Part shown: in pieces, positions 53,656 to 61,728 of the stretch
Layout: the number at the start of each line of letters is the position of its first letter
Numbering within the stretch: position 1 is the first letter of the stretch
Assembly: GCF_002252475.1 (NCBI RefSeq)
Contig: NZ_NNRK01000025.1
Coordinates: 186,001 to 250,000 of the forward strand
Reading direction: 5' to 3'
From: Brucella rhizosphaerae
GTDB taxonomy: Bacteria > Pseudomonadota > Alphaproteobacteria > Rhizobiales > Rhizobiaceae
DNA: 64,000 nucleotides
Translations under genes and position numbers: made by a program
The notes under the pieces: generated by a model
What the model was told of the DNA's origin: nothing
Seen by the model: the letters and a program-made list of their open reading frames with translations, nothing else
Databases searched by the model: none

Positions 53656-54771
53656 ATGAAATATCAGAACATTCTCTCGGCATTCGCTGCCGAGCCGTGG
53701 GCAATTGCGCCTGAAAAACTGGAGGCGATGACCGCGTTCCTTCTGTTTAAGGCAGAAGGAGGCAGCTTTTCTCCTGATGAAGTAGCTGCGCGCATCAGCA
53801 ATAAGCGTGCGAATGAATTAGCTAAGACGGAAGGCTCCACTGCCGTAATTCCCGTTTATGGCGTTTTGGCACAGCGCATGGACCTGATGTCTGAGATAAG
53901 CGGTGGTGTCTCATACCAGTCGCTGAAACGCAGTATTCATGAGGCTCTTGCAAACGACGACGTGAAGGCTGTTATTCTGGACATCGACAGTCCAGGCGGA
54001 GCCGTACCGGGCACTGACGAGCTTGCCGCGGAAATCCGATCCCTTCGTGGAGGGGATAAGCCTATCATCGCGCAGGTCAACAGCCTTGCCGCCAGTGCTG
54101 CTTATTGGATTGCTTCTGCTGCTGACGAGATCGTCGTCACCCCATCCGGTCGTGCAGGTTCGATCGGCGTTTACACATCGCACGATGATGTATCGGCTTA
54201 TCTCGAAAAAAATGGCGTGAAGCGCACGTACATTTCTGCTGGTAAATACAAGGTCGAAGGCAACGAAGTTGAGCCTTTAGGCGAAGATGCTCGCCAGTTT
54301 ATTCAGGATCGTGTTGATTATTCTTATCGCCGTTTTGTTGAGGCGGTGGCTGAAGGTCGCGGCGTCACGAAGTCCAAAGTAGAGGATGGATTCGGGAATG
54401 GTCGCGTATTCTTCGCTCAAGAACTTATTGACCGTGGAATGGCTGACCGGATCGCCACGCTAGACGAAACACTGGCTCGATATGGCTCCGACACCACGCC
54501 CCAACCTATCCGCCGCATCAAAGCTGCGAACACCGCGCGTGCGCAGGATGCCGACACGCTGATCGCAAAGATTCGCGACGGTGCAGATATTTCTAAACGT
54601 GAGTTCGAGAACGGCCTCAAGGGTCTTGTTGGCTGTTCGAATTCAGAGGCAGAGCGGGCCGCTCGGCTCTACCTCAAGTCTGATCAGGGGGAACCTGATG
54701 TCGATGCGGATGCTGCTGTTTCGGCGGTGCTAGATCAGCTTATCGCTGAAACAAAATCGTTCAAAATTTAA
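53656..54771 (+). CDS. S49-family head maturation protease
   Basis: 371 aa ClpP-fold peptidase (SppA/S49). LDIDSPGGAVPGTDELAAEI precedes catalytic Ser147 in NSLAASAAYW; the general base Lys is K197 or K199 in ISAGKYKVEG. The C-terminal third (about 290-371) is probably a scaffold-like part. Processes the capsid delta domain. Confidence 0.92.
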   Translation: MKYQNILSAFAAEPWAIAPEKLEAMTAFLLFKAEGGSFSPDEVAARISNKRANELAKTEGSTAVIPVYGVLAQRMDLMSEISGGVSYQSLKRSIHEALANDDVKAVILDIDSPGGAVPGTDELAAEIRSLRGGDKPIIAQVNSLAASAAYWIASAADEIVVTPSGRAGSIGVYTSHDDVSAYLEKNGVKRTYISAGKYKVEGNEVEPLGEDARQFIQDRVDYSYRRFVEAVAEGRGVTKSKVEDGFGNGRVFFAQELIDRGMADRIATLDETLARYGSDTTPQPIRRIKAANTARAQDADTLIAKIRDGADISKREFENGLKGLVGCSNSEAERAARLYLKSDQGEPDVDADAAVSAVLDQLIAETKSFKI

Positions 54772-54785
54772 CATCAGGAGGACTT

Positions 54786-55991
54786 ATGTCCGAAATTAAT
54801 CTAGCCGATAAGATCGGCGAGCTTGGCCAGTCGATTGCTTCCATCAAAGAACAGGTTGGCAATCTTGGTGCTGAGTACACTGCAAAGCTTGAACAGGCTG
54901 GCACCGTCTCAACAGAACTGAAAGACAGGACCGACAAGGCGCTTTGCGAGCTTGGCGATGTAACTACCCGCATTGGCGAACTTGAAAAGCGCGCAGCTCG
55001 CGAGAAGGAAGTAGAACACGCTGGCTTCAAGGGCCTCGGTGACTATCTTGTAGAGTCCGAGAAGTTTCTTGCTATGGATAAGGGCGGTCGTGGTTCCGTT
55101 CGTGTGAAAGCTGAGCGCGCTGATATTACTTCGGCAAACACGACTGTAGGTGCTGGCCGATCTGCAAGCACTAGCCTTATTGCCGGTCATCGCGTCCCAG
55201 GAATCATCGCGCCACCAAACCGTACCTTTACAATCCGCGATCTGCTGGCTCAGGGAGAAACCTCCAGCAACAGTATCGAGTATGTGAAGGAAACGGGCTT
55301 TACCAACAATGCCGCACCAGTGGTGGAAGCCCCAACCACGCCAAAGCCGAAGTCGGACATCACGTTCAACCTCGAAACCACGCCAGTTCGCACAATCGCT
55401 CATATCTTCAAGGCTTCCCGCCAGATCATGGATGATGCGCCAGCGCTTGCTTCGTACATCAATGCACGCGGTACATATGGCCTGAAGTTCGTCGAAGAAG
55501 CTCAGCTTCTCAACGGTGATGGTACAGGTCAGAACCTGAACGGACTTCTGCCTCAGGCGACCGCCTTTGCTCCAGCGTTTACGCCAGCATCCGCAAACGG
55601 CATTGATCGCCTGCGCCTTGCCGTGTTGCAGGTCATTCTCGCTGAATATCCAGCAACAGGCTTCGTTCTCAATCCAACCGATTGGGCTAAGCTGGAACTG
55701 ACCAAAGACGGCGAAGGTCGTTACATCATTGGCAATGCTCAGGGCGCTACTGCTCCGACCCTCTGGAACCTTCCAGTTGTTCAGACGCAGGCGATGGCAG
55801 TCAATGAGTTCCTGACCGGTGCATTTAATCTTGCCGCTCAGATTTTTGACCGTCAGGACGTTGAAGTTCTGCTTTCCAGTGAGAACGAAGACGACTTCGT
55901 CAAAAACATGCTGACGATCCGCGTGGAAGAGCGCCTTGCTCTTGCCGTATATCGTCCTGAAGCATTCGTTAAGGGCGACGTCGAGGAATAA
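54786..55991 (+). CDS. Major capsid protein (HK97 fold)
   Basis: 401 aa. An N-terminal coiled-coil delta domain (about 1-90, removed by the protease) precedes the HK97 capsid fold: FTIRDLLAQGETSSNSIEYV, ETTPVRTIAHIFKASRQIMD, EAQLLNGDGTGQNLNGLLPQ and LEVLLSSENEDDF-like end. SD CAGGAGG. The most highly expressed late gene; followed by two alternative hairpins. Confidence 0.93.
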   Translation: MSEINLADKIGELGQSIASIKEQVGNLGAEYTAKLEQAGTVSTELKDRTDKALCELGDVTTRIGELEKRAAREKEVEHAGFKGLGDYLVESEKFLAMDKGGRGSVRVKAERADITSANTTVGAGRSASTSLIAGHRVPGIIAPPNRTFTIRDLLAQGETSSNSIEYVKETGFTNNAAPVVEAPTTPKPKSDITFNLETTPVRTIAHIFKASRQIMDDAPALASYINARGTYGLKFVEEAQLLNGDGTGQNLNGLLPQATAFAPAFTPASANGIDRLRLAVLQVILAEYPATGFVLNPTDWAKLELTKDGEGRYIIGNAQGATAPTLWNLPVVQTQAMAVNEFLTGAFNLAAQIFDRQDVEVLLSSENEDDFVKNMLTIRVEERLALAVYRPEAFVKGDVEE

Positions 55992-55999
55992 TAGCGGCT

Positions 56000-56032
56000 G
56001 GGAGGCTTCGGCCTCCCTCCCTTTTGGGAGGG
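56000..56032 (+). promoter_or_regulatory. Two overlapping hairpins that hide the next Shine-Dalgarno
   Basis: Hairpin 1: GGGAGGC (56000-56006), loop TTCG, GCCTCCC (56011-56017). Hairpin 2: CCCTCCC (56015-56021), loop TTTT, GGGAGGG (56026-56032). They share 56015-56017 and so exclude each other. The 3' arm of hairpin 2 is the SD of the gene at 56037. Confidence 0.72.
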
Positions 56033-56036
56033 TTTA

Positions 56037-56369
56037 ATGGCGCTATTAGAGCTTGAAACAGTCAAACGCTACTTGCGTGTTTTTCATGATGACGAAGACA
56101 GCCAAATAGAAATCTATGCGGCTGCAGCGGAATCAATCGTTACAGAATATCTCGATCGAGAAGTTGTCGCGACCGGCGAATCGCCCGCTTTGCCGGACGG
56201 CATCGCTGTTGGTCCCGCCATTGTTGCGGCAATTTTACTGGTTGCGGCCGATCTGTACGAAAATAGAGAGCCTGACATGGCTACACAGGGAGAGGTTGTT
56301 TTACCTCGACACGTGCGCGCACTTCTCGCTCCATGGCGCGTTTGGCGTTCTATCACTGAAGAGGATTAA
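56037..56369 (+). CDS. Head-tail connector protein (gp6-like)
   Basis: 110 aa, helical. LETVKRYLRVFHDDEDSQIE at the start and VLPRHVRALLAPWRVWR at the end match HK97 gp6/phage connector proteins, which cap the portal ring. The position after the capsid gene agrees. SD lies in a hairpin. Confidence 0.85.
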   Translation: MALLELETVKRYLRVFHDDEDSQIEIYAAAAESIVTEYLDREVVATGESPALPDGIAVGPAIVAAILLVAADLYENREPDMATQGEVVLPRHVRALLAPWRVWRSITEED

Positions 56370-56372
56370 AGA

Positions 56373-56798
56373 ATGCAACCAAAGAATTACAAAACCGACG
56401 GCGGCGATACGCTTGTGGTCGGCGGCAAACTCGTGATCGAGGATGGCGCAACGGTTGAAGGCCTTGAAGGCGGCGGTGCCGGTGCTACTGCTTGGGCCGA
56501 TATTACGGGCAAGCCGGCAGTAATTGCCGCTGGCGCTGATCAGGCCGCTGCGCGAACTGCTATTGGAGCGGGTACGTCGAGTTTGGCCGTAGCAACCACA
56601 GCTCCTGCAGCTTTGGCAATCGCCGCCGCTGTCGGTACTGGCACCACAGCTGCCCGTGCAGATCATGTTCACGCACTCCCTGTCGCTACTGCGCTCCAAG
56701 TTGTTGCAGGCACTGGTGGTCTCGCCGCTGGTAATCTGCAGGTCACACTACAGGCGCTTGCAACTCGTATCGCAGCTCTTGAGGCCGCCGCAGCTTAA
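56373..56798 (+). CDS. Head fiber/decoration-type protein
   Basis: 141 aa, Ala/Gly-rich and beta-helical in look, with DGATVEGLEGGG, AWADITGKPAVIAAGA and HALPVATALQVVAG. Similar Ala-rich repeats occur in head fiber or decoration proteins. It ends in a helix (LQALATRIAALEAAAA) suitable for trimerisation. Role inferred from composition and position. Confidence 0.65.
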   Translation: MQPKNYKTDGGDTLVVGGKLVIEDGATVEGLEGGGAGATAWADITGKPAVIAAGADQAAARTAIGAGTSSLAVATTAPAALAIAAAVGTGTTAARADHVHALPVATALQVVAGTGGLAAGNLQVTLQALATRIAALEAAAA

Positions 56799-57022
56799 TG
56801 CCCCACGTCCGCTTCTCCAAAGACTTCGACTGGAAGCCGCTTCCGCAAGCCACCATCGCTTATAAGGCTGGCTGGTCTGGCCTTGTGACCACTCCTTGCG
56901 CAGCCGCTGCAATCGAACGCAGTAAAGCTGTGCGGCTAAAAACTCCGAGAAAAGGTGAGAAGGATGGCGACACGCAAAGGAGCCAGTGCGCTCAACAACA
57001 TCGTGGTCTTCCAACAGCGTGA
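56798..57022 (+). CDS. Small phage structural-region protein, 74 aa
   Basis: ATG at 56798 overlaps the previous stop (TAATG). It begins MPHVRFSKDFDWKPLPQATI, a pattern frequent in small proteins between connector and adaptor genes, and ends after a basic stretch. It overlaps the adaptor gene by 59 bp. Function unknown. Confidence 0.6.
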   Translation: MPHVRFSKDFDWKPLPQATIAYKAGWSGLVTTPCAAAAIERSKAVRLKTPRKGEKDGDTQRSQCAQQHRGLPTA

Positions 57023-57314
57023 AGCGGTGAGGGACGAGGGTGGCGGCACGAGCCAGGATTGGGTCGATAAGTTCGAAACTGCTGCTCGTTTGCAGCCGCG
57101 CCTTGGTTCTGAAACCGACATTGCGGCACGCACGCAAGGTATCCAGCCCTATACGCTTGTTGTCCGCAGCGAACCGCGAACAAGAGGCGTTACTCCTTCA
57201 TGGCGTGCTCGGAATAAGCGAACGGGTGTCTTCTATGAGATCCAGTCTTGCGCCAATCCCGACGAGGTCAATCAGTACATTGAAATGCGCGTTGTATTGC
57301 AGGGTGGTGGTTGA
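56964..57314 (+). CDS. Head-tail adaptor (Phage_H_T_join type)
   Basis: 116 aa from the ATG at 56964 (AAGGTGAG upstream). The pattern NIVVFQQREAVRDEGGGTSQ, then ARTQGIQPYTLVVRSEPRTR and the strand GVFYEIQS corresponds to the SPP1 gp16-like adaptor family. 1-bp overlap with the next gene. Confidence 0.85.
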   Translation: MATRKGASALNNIVVFQQREAVRDEGGGTSQDWVDKFETAARLQPRLGSETDIAARTQGIQPYTLVVRSEPRTRGVTPSWRARNKRTGVFYEIQSCANPDEVNQYIEMRVVLQGGG

Positions 57315-57787
57315 TGGCGGTTTTTGCACGGATTATCGGGCTAGCAAAGCTTGAACAGAAGTTCAAACGCCTGCCAAAAGTCGCTCGCGACTTGGTGCGA
57401 GCTGCAATGGAGCAAGGCGCAGACGATATCGTCGATATGATGAAACGTCGTGTTGCAGAGGACGACGGCGCCCTTCGCAATAGTATCGGCTGGACTTGGG
57501 GCAAAGCTCCAAAGGGCAGCATGGTTATCGCGACAGTCGAAGCCAGCCTCGGAGTTGATTGGACGATCACGATCTATGCTGGCAACAAAGAAGCTTACTA
57601 CGCTCGATGGATCGAGTTTGGTACGCAGGGTTTTGCCAATAAAGGCATGTTCCCCGGCACTAAAAATCCCGGACAAGGCAAACAGCCCTTCTTCTACGTC
57701 ACATGGCGAGCAAAGGAGAAGGAAGTGAAGCGCCGTATTCGTCGGGCCGTCACCAAAGCCGCAAAAACTGTAGCCGCAGGAGGCTGA
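57314..57787 (+). CDS. HK97 gp10-family tail completion protein
   Basis: 157 aa. GLAKLEQKFKRLPKVARDLV, a later EAYYARWIEFGTQGF and PFFYVTWRAKEKEVKRRI are characteristic of HK97 gp10. Connects the head completion complex with the tail. TTGATGG junction with the adaptor gene. Confidence 0.87.
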   Translation: MAVFARIIGLAKLEQKFKRLPKVARDLVRAAMEQGADDIVDMMKRRVAEDDGALRNSIGWTWGKAPKGSMVIATVEASLGVDWTITIYAGNKEAYYARWIEFGTQGFANKGMFPGTKNPGQGKQPFFYVTWRAKEKEVKRRIRRAVTKAAKTVAAGG

Positions 57788-57790
57788 CGG

Positions 57791-58210
57791 ATGGACCCGG
57801 TATGGGAACTGCAAACCGCGATATATGCGCGGTTATCGCAGAATGCTGCACTGACAACGCTCATCGGCTCTGACAAGGTTTACGACAACCCTCCCGCCGA
57901 TCCGAGTGGGAATGTACCGGCCGCAACCTATCCGTATGTTTCGTTTGGCAGCGCTTCAGCATCTGACGACAGTGCGGACTGCATTGATGCGGTAGACGTG
58001 ACTTTCCAGATCAATTGTTGGTCGTCTATGCCGAGCCAGAAACAAGTTCGGCAAATAGCTGACACTGTCACCAAGGCGCTTAGGCGATGGGAGCCTCCGC
58101 TCGCGGTGAACGCTCTCGTCACGTTCGATTATTGGCGCGCCGACTATATACGAGCGCCCGGCATCAATCAGGCTTCTATCCAGTACACGGCAGTCATCGA
58201 GACGCCGTAG
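57791..58210 (+). CDS. DUF3168 tail terminator-like protein
   Basis: 139 aa. Start MDPVWELQTAIYARLSQNAA and later NPPADPSGNVPAATYPYVSF plus QINCWSSMPSQKQVRQIADT match DUF3168 (tail terminator/completion). The position between gp10 and tube protein agrees. Confidence 0.85.
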   Translation: MDPVWELQTAIYARLSQNAALTTLIGSDKVYDNPPADPSGNVPAATYPYVSFGSASASDDSADCIDAVDVTFQINCWSSMPSQKQVRQIADTVTKALRRWEPPLAVNALVTFDYWRADYIRAPGINQASIQYTAVIETP

Positions 58211-58254
58211 CCGCATCAGCCGGAATTTACCACCACCAAAACACGAGGACCAAT

Positions 58255-58704
58255 ATGGCCCAAGCTACCACGATTAAATCGGGTAAAATCCGCGTATTGC
58301 TCGGCAATGACGCAACCCCGACAGTTTATGAAAATCCCTGCGGTTTCACGCAGCGCTCAATCACCATCACGAAGGGCCTTGAAGAGGTCAATATTCCAGA
58401 TTGTACGAATCCCGACCTCGTTGATTGGGTGGGTCGAGATGCAACCAGTCTTTCGATGAGCGTGAGTGGCGAAGGTGTGCTGGCTGCGGAAAGTGTTGAC
58501 GCATGGCTTGAAGCCGTGGACAGCATTGACTCCGTGCCCGTGAAAATCGAATGGGAATTCCCTTTGAAGACGATCGTGTGGACCGGCTTCATGCATGTTG
58601 AAAGCATGGAAGTTGGTGCTACCAACGGCCAGCGTGCCACGAACAACGTCAGCCTTCAGTCTGATGGCGTCATGGTTCGTACGTCTACACCGGCTGGTGG
58701 CTAA
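58255..58704 (+). CDS. Major tail tube protein
   Basis: 149 aa. Leader CACGAGGAC at 58242-58250 precedes the ATG. The beta-rich sequence has TTIKSGKIRVLLGNDATPTV, SLSMSVSGEGVLAAES and ESMEVGATNGQRATNNVSLQ, as in siphophage tube proteins. It stacks as hexamers to form the tail tube. 1-bp overlap with the chaperone gene. Confidence 0.85.
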   Translation: MAQATTIKSGKIRVLLGNDATPTVYENPCGFTQRSITITKGLEEVNIPDCTNPDLVDWVGRDATSLSMSVSGEGVLAAESVDAWLEAVDSIDSVPVKIEWEFPLKTIVWTGFMHVESMEVGATNGQRATNNVSLQSDGVMVRTSTPAGG

Positions 58705-59114
58705 TGCGCGACGCATCGATTGAACTAACCTGGGCGGATGGTGATTACACCTTCCGCCTTGGATGGGGCGAGCTGGAAGCGATACAGGAGGCTTGCAGCG
58801 CAGGCCCATGGGTAATTCTTGAGCGCCTAGTATCCAAGCAATGCCACGTTGGCGATATTTCGCATGTTATCAGGCAGGGCCTGATAGGTGGCGACATGAA
58901 ACCTACTGACGCGACGAAGCTCGTACAGCGTTATGTCGAAAATCGTCCGCCTGCTGAAAATCTTTTGTTCGCCATCGCAATCCTGCAGGCGGGAATTCAA
59001 GGCGTACCGGAGGAGCCTGTGGGGGAGCAGGGAGCGGCAAGTCAGACCCAATCGACAGTCTCCCAAACGGGAAAATCAGATTTGCCGCCATCTACGGAAA
59101 CGGAGCCGTCATAG
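58704..59114 (+). CDS. Tail assembly chaperone, zero-frame product (GTA-gp10-like)
   Basis: 136 aa. RDASIELTWADGDYTFRLGW and GELEAIQEACSAGPWVILER resemble Phage_TAC_11/GTA gp10. The C-terminal tail is Ser/Thr/Gln-rich. A slippery heptamer GGGAAAA at 59069-59075 lies in frame as GGA AAA, and a -1 slip extends the protein to 59263. It helps the tube polymerise around the tape measure. Confidence 0.85.
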   Translation: MRDASIELTWADGDYTFRLGWGELEAIQEACSAGPWVILERLVSKQCHVGDISHVIRQGLIGGDMKPTDATKLVQRYVENRPPAENLLFAIAILQAGIQGVPEEPVGEQGAASQTQSTVSQTGKSDLPPSTETEPS

Positions 59115-59263
59115 GCTATACGCCGCAAGACGTTCGCAAAATGTCGATGTGGCAGTATATGGCAGCTTTGGACGGTTATATCAAAGCCAATTCACCCGAT
59201 GAACCGGGTAAGCTGTCCGAGTCCGAAAAGGACGAGCTTTGGGATTGGGTTAAGGCTGGGTGA
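59075..59263 (+). CDS. -1 frameshift extension of the tail chaperone (G-T type)
   Basis: After slipping at GGGAAAA the ribosome would read IRFAAIYGNGAVIGYTPQDV, then KMSMWQYMAALDGYIKANSP and stop at 59261-59263, adding 62 aa for a total of 186. This second part resembles small tail chaperones (YTP.DV..M..W.. pattern). The frame is open from 58958 but has no early start codon, which supports frameshifting over independent initiation. ATG at 59138 is the only alternative. Confidence 0.75.
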   Translation: MRFAAIYGNGAVIGYTPQDVRKMSMWQYMAALDGYIKANSPDEPGKLSESEKDELWDWVKAG

Positions 59264-59328
59264 TTAAAACCTGCTTGCCTAGTAGTGTTGACTTAGAATA
59301 GCATCCCACTTGTTGCGGTGGGGTGCTT

Positions 59329-60333
59329 ATGAATTATTTTGTAATTGATGTTGAAACAGCCAATGCCGATTATGCATCTATTTGTCAGATTGGTTTGGTT
59401 GAAGTCAAAAATGGAGAAGTCGTTGGTCGAGAATCACACCTGATTAATCCAGATGACTATTTCGACTCTTTTAACGTATCAATCCACGGAATTTCCGAAG
59501 ATAATGTGCGCGACTCTCCGCCATTCTCAGACATTTACGCGTCAGTATTGCCTAAGTTGCGTGATGCAATTGTAGTGCATCACGGGCCGTTTGATAGGGT
59601 TGCATTTAACAGATCTTACGAAAAATATGGACTAGATCCCTTGGATGTACAATGGTTGGACAACCAGAGAGTGGTTCGCCGTACGTGGGAAGAGTTTGCA
59701 AGCAGTGGATATGCACTTAAGAATCTTGCGCGCCATTTTAAGATAAATTTCAATCATCATGATGCACTTGAAGACGCTCTCACTACTCAGAAAATATTCA
59801 ACCTTGCGCTGGAAAAGTCTGGAGTTTCAGCTGCTGATTGGATCACATTAGCGAACCACCGTAACAATTTCTTTGATCAAGGTCGCGCTTTAGGGCAGGG
59901 CAATCAATCTGGGCCCTTCTTTGGAGAGACCATAGTATTTACAGGAAGCTTGCGTGTGGGGCGCGTTGAAGCATCTGAAATTGCTAAACGCCTTGGTTTT
60001 AATGTCGAAGCAGGTGTGACTAAGCGAACGACCGTGTTGTGTGCCGGAGTTCATGACAGAACCCGTACCGGCGGATACGACAAGAGCAGTAAGCATAGGA
60101 AATCCGAAGAACTGAAACTGAAAGGTCAGGACATACGAATTTTGTCCGAAGATGATTTCTGGGCGATAGTCCCGGCGCAGATCCGTCCTAATCTGTTGCC
60201 CGTGAGATCAAATGTGACCCGCGAAACTCAAAGTGCATCGAGTGATTTGTCTTTCGAAATATCTTTGGATTCATTCTTCACCGAAGAAGAACTATCGGAA
60301 TTGTTGGCAGAATTAGAGAACTATCCACATTGA
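59329..60333 (+). CDS. DEDDh exonuclease with BRCT domain (cargo)
   Basis: 334 aa from the ATG at 59329. An N-terminal DnaQ-like exonuclease (about 1-165: FVIDVETANADYASICQIGL, VVHHGPFDRVAFNRSY, HHDALEDALTTQ). Then a BRCT domain (about 200-275: GETIVFTGSLRVGRVEASEI, later GVTKRTTVLCAG) and an acidic C-terminus. AT-richer than surrounding tail genes and inserted between chaperone and tape measure. Repair or phage-defence function is possible; not established. Confidence 0.85.
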   Translation: MNYFVIDVETANADYASICQIGLVEVKNGEVVGRESHLINPDDYFDSFNVSIHGISEDNVRDSPPFSDIYASVLPKLRDAIVVHHGPFDRVAFNRSYEKYGLDPLDVQWLDNQRVVRRTWEEFASSGYALKNLARHFKINFNHHDALEDALTTQKIFNLALEKSGVSAADWITLANHRNNFFDQGRALGQGNQSGPFFGETIVFTGSLRVGRVEASEIAKRLGFNVEAGVTKRTTVLCAGVHDRTRTGGYDKSSKHRKSEELKLKGQDIRILSEDDFWAIVPAQIRPNLLPVRSNVTRETQSASSDLSFEISLDSFFTEEELSELLAELENYPH

Positions 60334-60371
60334 AATGCTGATAAATGGGCGATCCTCACCAAAGAGACGAC

Positions 60372-60665
60372 CTATTTATCTTCACTCTGACGTGCGATAG
60401 GTAGCTTATCAAAGTGAGACCGCACTGCTTTATCCAGCGTACGCAGTCCACTTGCCAATTCTGGCTCGTCTTTGATTGCATACGAGTTAGCATAGCTTGT
60501 CACCGCCGAAGCGAGTGTCGGGATCATAAGGCCTGCGTCTATCAATATCCTGATAGCCTCGCCTCGCGACCTTATCCTGTGCGCGAAAGACCAGTCATCA
60601 ACAGCCTCCAACTCTGAAGGCGTGAGCATAACTGCAATTCGCTGATCTTTAAGCTCTTTTGTCAT
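60372..60665 (-). CDS. Ribbon-helix-helix repressor
   Basis: 97 aa from the ATG at 60665. The RHH domain reads RIAVMLTPSELEAVDDWSFA, then RSRGEAIRILIDAGL (Arc/MetJ/CopG family). It diverges from the antirepressor-like gene, and palindromes with core CAACTTG lie between them, suggesting that it represses one or both promoters. Confidence 0.85.
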   Translation of the reverse strand: MTKELKDQRIAVMLTPSELEAVDDWSFAHRIRSRGEAIRILIDAGLMIPTLASAVTSYANSYAIKDEPELASGLRTLDKAVRSHFDKLPIARQSEDK

Positions 60666-60678
60666 ACCGATTAAATAA

Positions 60679-60762
60679 CCCAAGTTTGCAACTTGGGCAA
60701 GTTTGTTGACATGTTCATTTGTTCATGGCAACTTGTGCAAGTGTGAATGTTGCACAAGTTGC
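60679..60762. promoter_or_regulatory. Operator array with CAAGTTGC core
   Basis: CCCAAGTTTGCAACTTGGG (60679-60697) is a perfect palindrome. GCAACTTGTGCAA (60728-60740) and TTGCACAAGTTGC (60750-60762) are exact inverted copies of each other. All share CAACTTG and are placed between the divergent starts at 60665 and 60814. Likely RHH binding sites. Confidence 0.75.
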
Positions 60763-60813
60763 GGTGAGGCTGTTCGCAGCAGTCCTCACCGCTGGCCCCA
60801 GAAGGATTGAAAC

Positions 60814-61728
60814 ATGACCAGAGCCGAAACGATTGATACCAGAAGATTGATCTCTGTCGCAGACCTAAATACCGAAATTGACAAAGAACCGCGCGTTGTT
60901 GACGTGCGTCTCGGTGCCGCTCTAGGCTTCGCTAGACCTCGGAAAATAAGAGAGATAATCGAAAGAAACCTTGAAGAAATAGAGGTTTATGGTTCTAGCG
61001 CCCCACGGCGGGGCTCTTATCGCGGCAATGCTTTTACAGAGTACTATTTGAATGAACCGCAGGCCCTGCTTATTTGCATGTTTGCAAAGACGGTTGCGGC
61101 CGCCGCTGTTCGGAAAGCTCTGATCGACGTATTCATGGAATACCGTCTCGGTCGAACCGAAAAGCCCGTCAAAGTGCAGGCGCACAATCGCCGCACATCA
61201 ACGAAGATTGATGATGCGCTTCGTCTTAAGCAAAATGTCGACAGACTCGAAAAGGTCGCAGCCTCGTTACAGCAGCCGGAACTGAAATCTCAAAATGTGT
61301 GCGCTATGATTATCGACGGCGAACCAGTTTGGGTTGATGTGAATAAATATGATGGCGATGGACGTGCGGTTGTTATTGAACATGACGGGCGCATGCGCAT
61401 TCAGAATGTTGAGCGAGAACAGATTCGCTTACGTCCGTTTGGAGCGCGAACCGCACTTGGCGAACGCTTTCGCTCACCGCACGGTGGCGTGTGTCGCAAT
61501 TCGGTTGCGGTTGTTGGAATGCTCATAGACCAAAGCCGTCCAATGGCGGCCTTACCAGATATGGGTGCCACCATTGATCATGAGGCGATGCCGAAAACAC
61601 GAGCGCCATATAAGGAAGACATTCTTCGACTACTGCCTACTGGAATGACCATGACCGCAATCGCGCGAAAGGTTGGATGTTCAACCGAGGCCGTAAAATA
61701 TTGGCGCCGGAATACAGCAGTGGGTTAA
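60814..61728 (+). CDS. Antirepressor-like phage regulator
   Basis: 304 aa. GAALGFARPRKIREIIERNL and FTEYYLNEPQALLICMFAKT with VRKALIDVFMEY resemble the N-terminal parts of BRO/Rha-type phage antirepressors. The middle has an additional domain and the C-terminus an HTH (GMTMTAIARKVGCSTEAVKY). Together with the divergent RHH repressor it resembles P22 immI (mnt/arc/ant). Target repressor is unknown; the CI at 25234 is the obvious candidate. Confidence 0.72.
   Translation: MTRAETIDTRRLISVADLNTEIDKEPRVVDVRLGAALGFARPRKIREIIERNLEEIEVYGSSAPRRGSYRGNAFTEYYLNEPQALLICMFAKTVAAAAVRKALIDVFMEYRLGRTEKPVKVQAHNRRTSTKIDDALRLKQNVDRLEKVAASLQQPELKSQNVCAMIIDGEPVWVDVNKYDGDGRAVVIEHDGRMRIQNVEREQIRLRPFGARTALGERFRSPHGGVCRNSVAVVGMLIDQSRPMAALPDMGATIDHEAMPKTRAPYKEDILRLLPTGMTMTAIARKVGCSTEAVKYWRRNTAVG

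Noticed and set aside
60372-61728. Toxin-antitoxin pair with an RHH antitoxin
   Set aside because: The partner is divergent rather than co-directional and is 304 aa with antirepressor-like and HTH segments, not a toxin fold.
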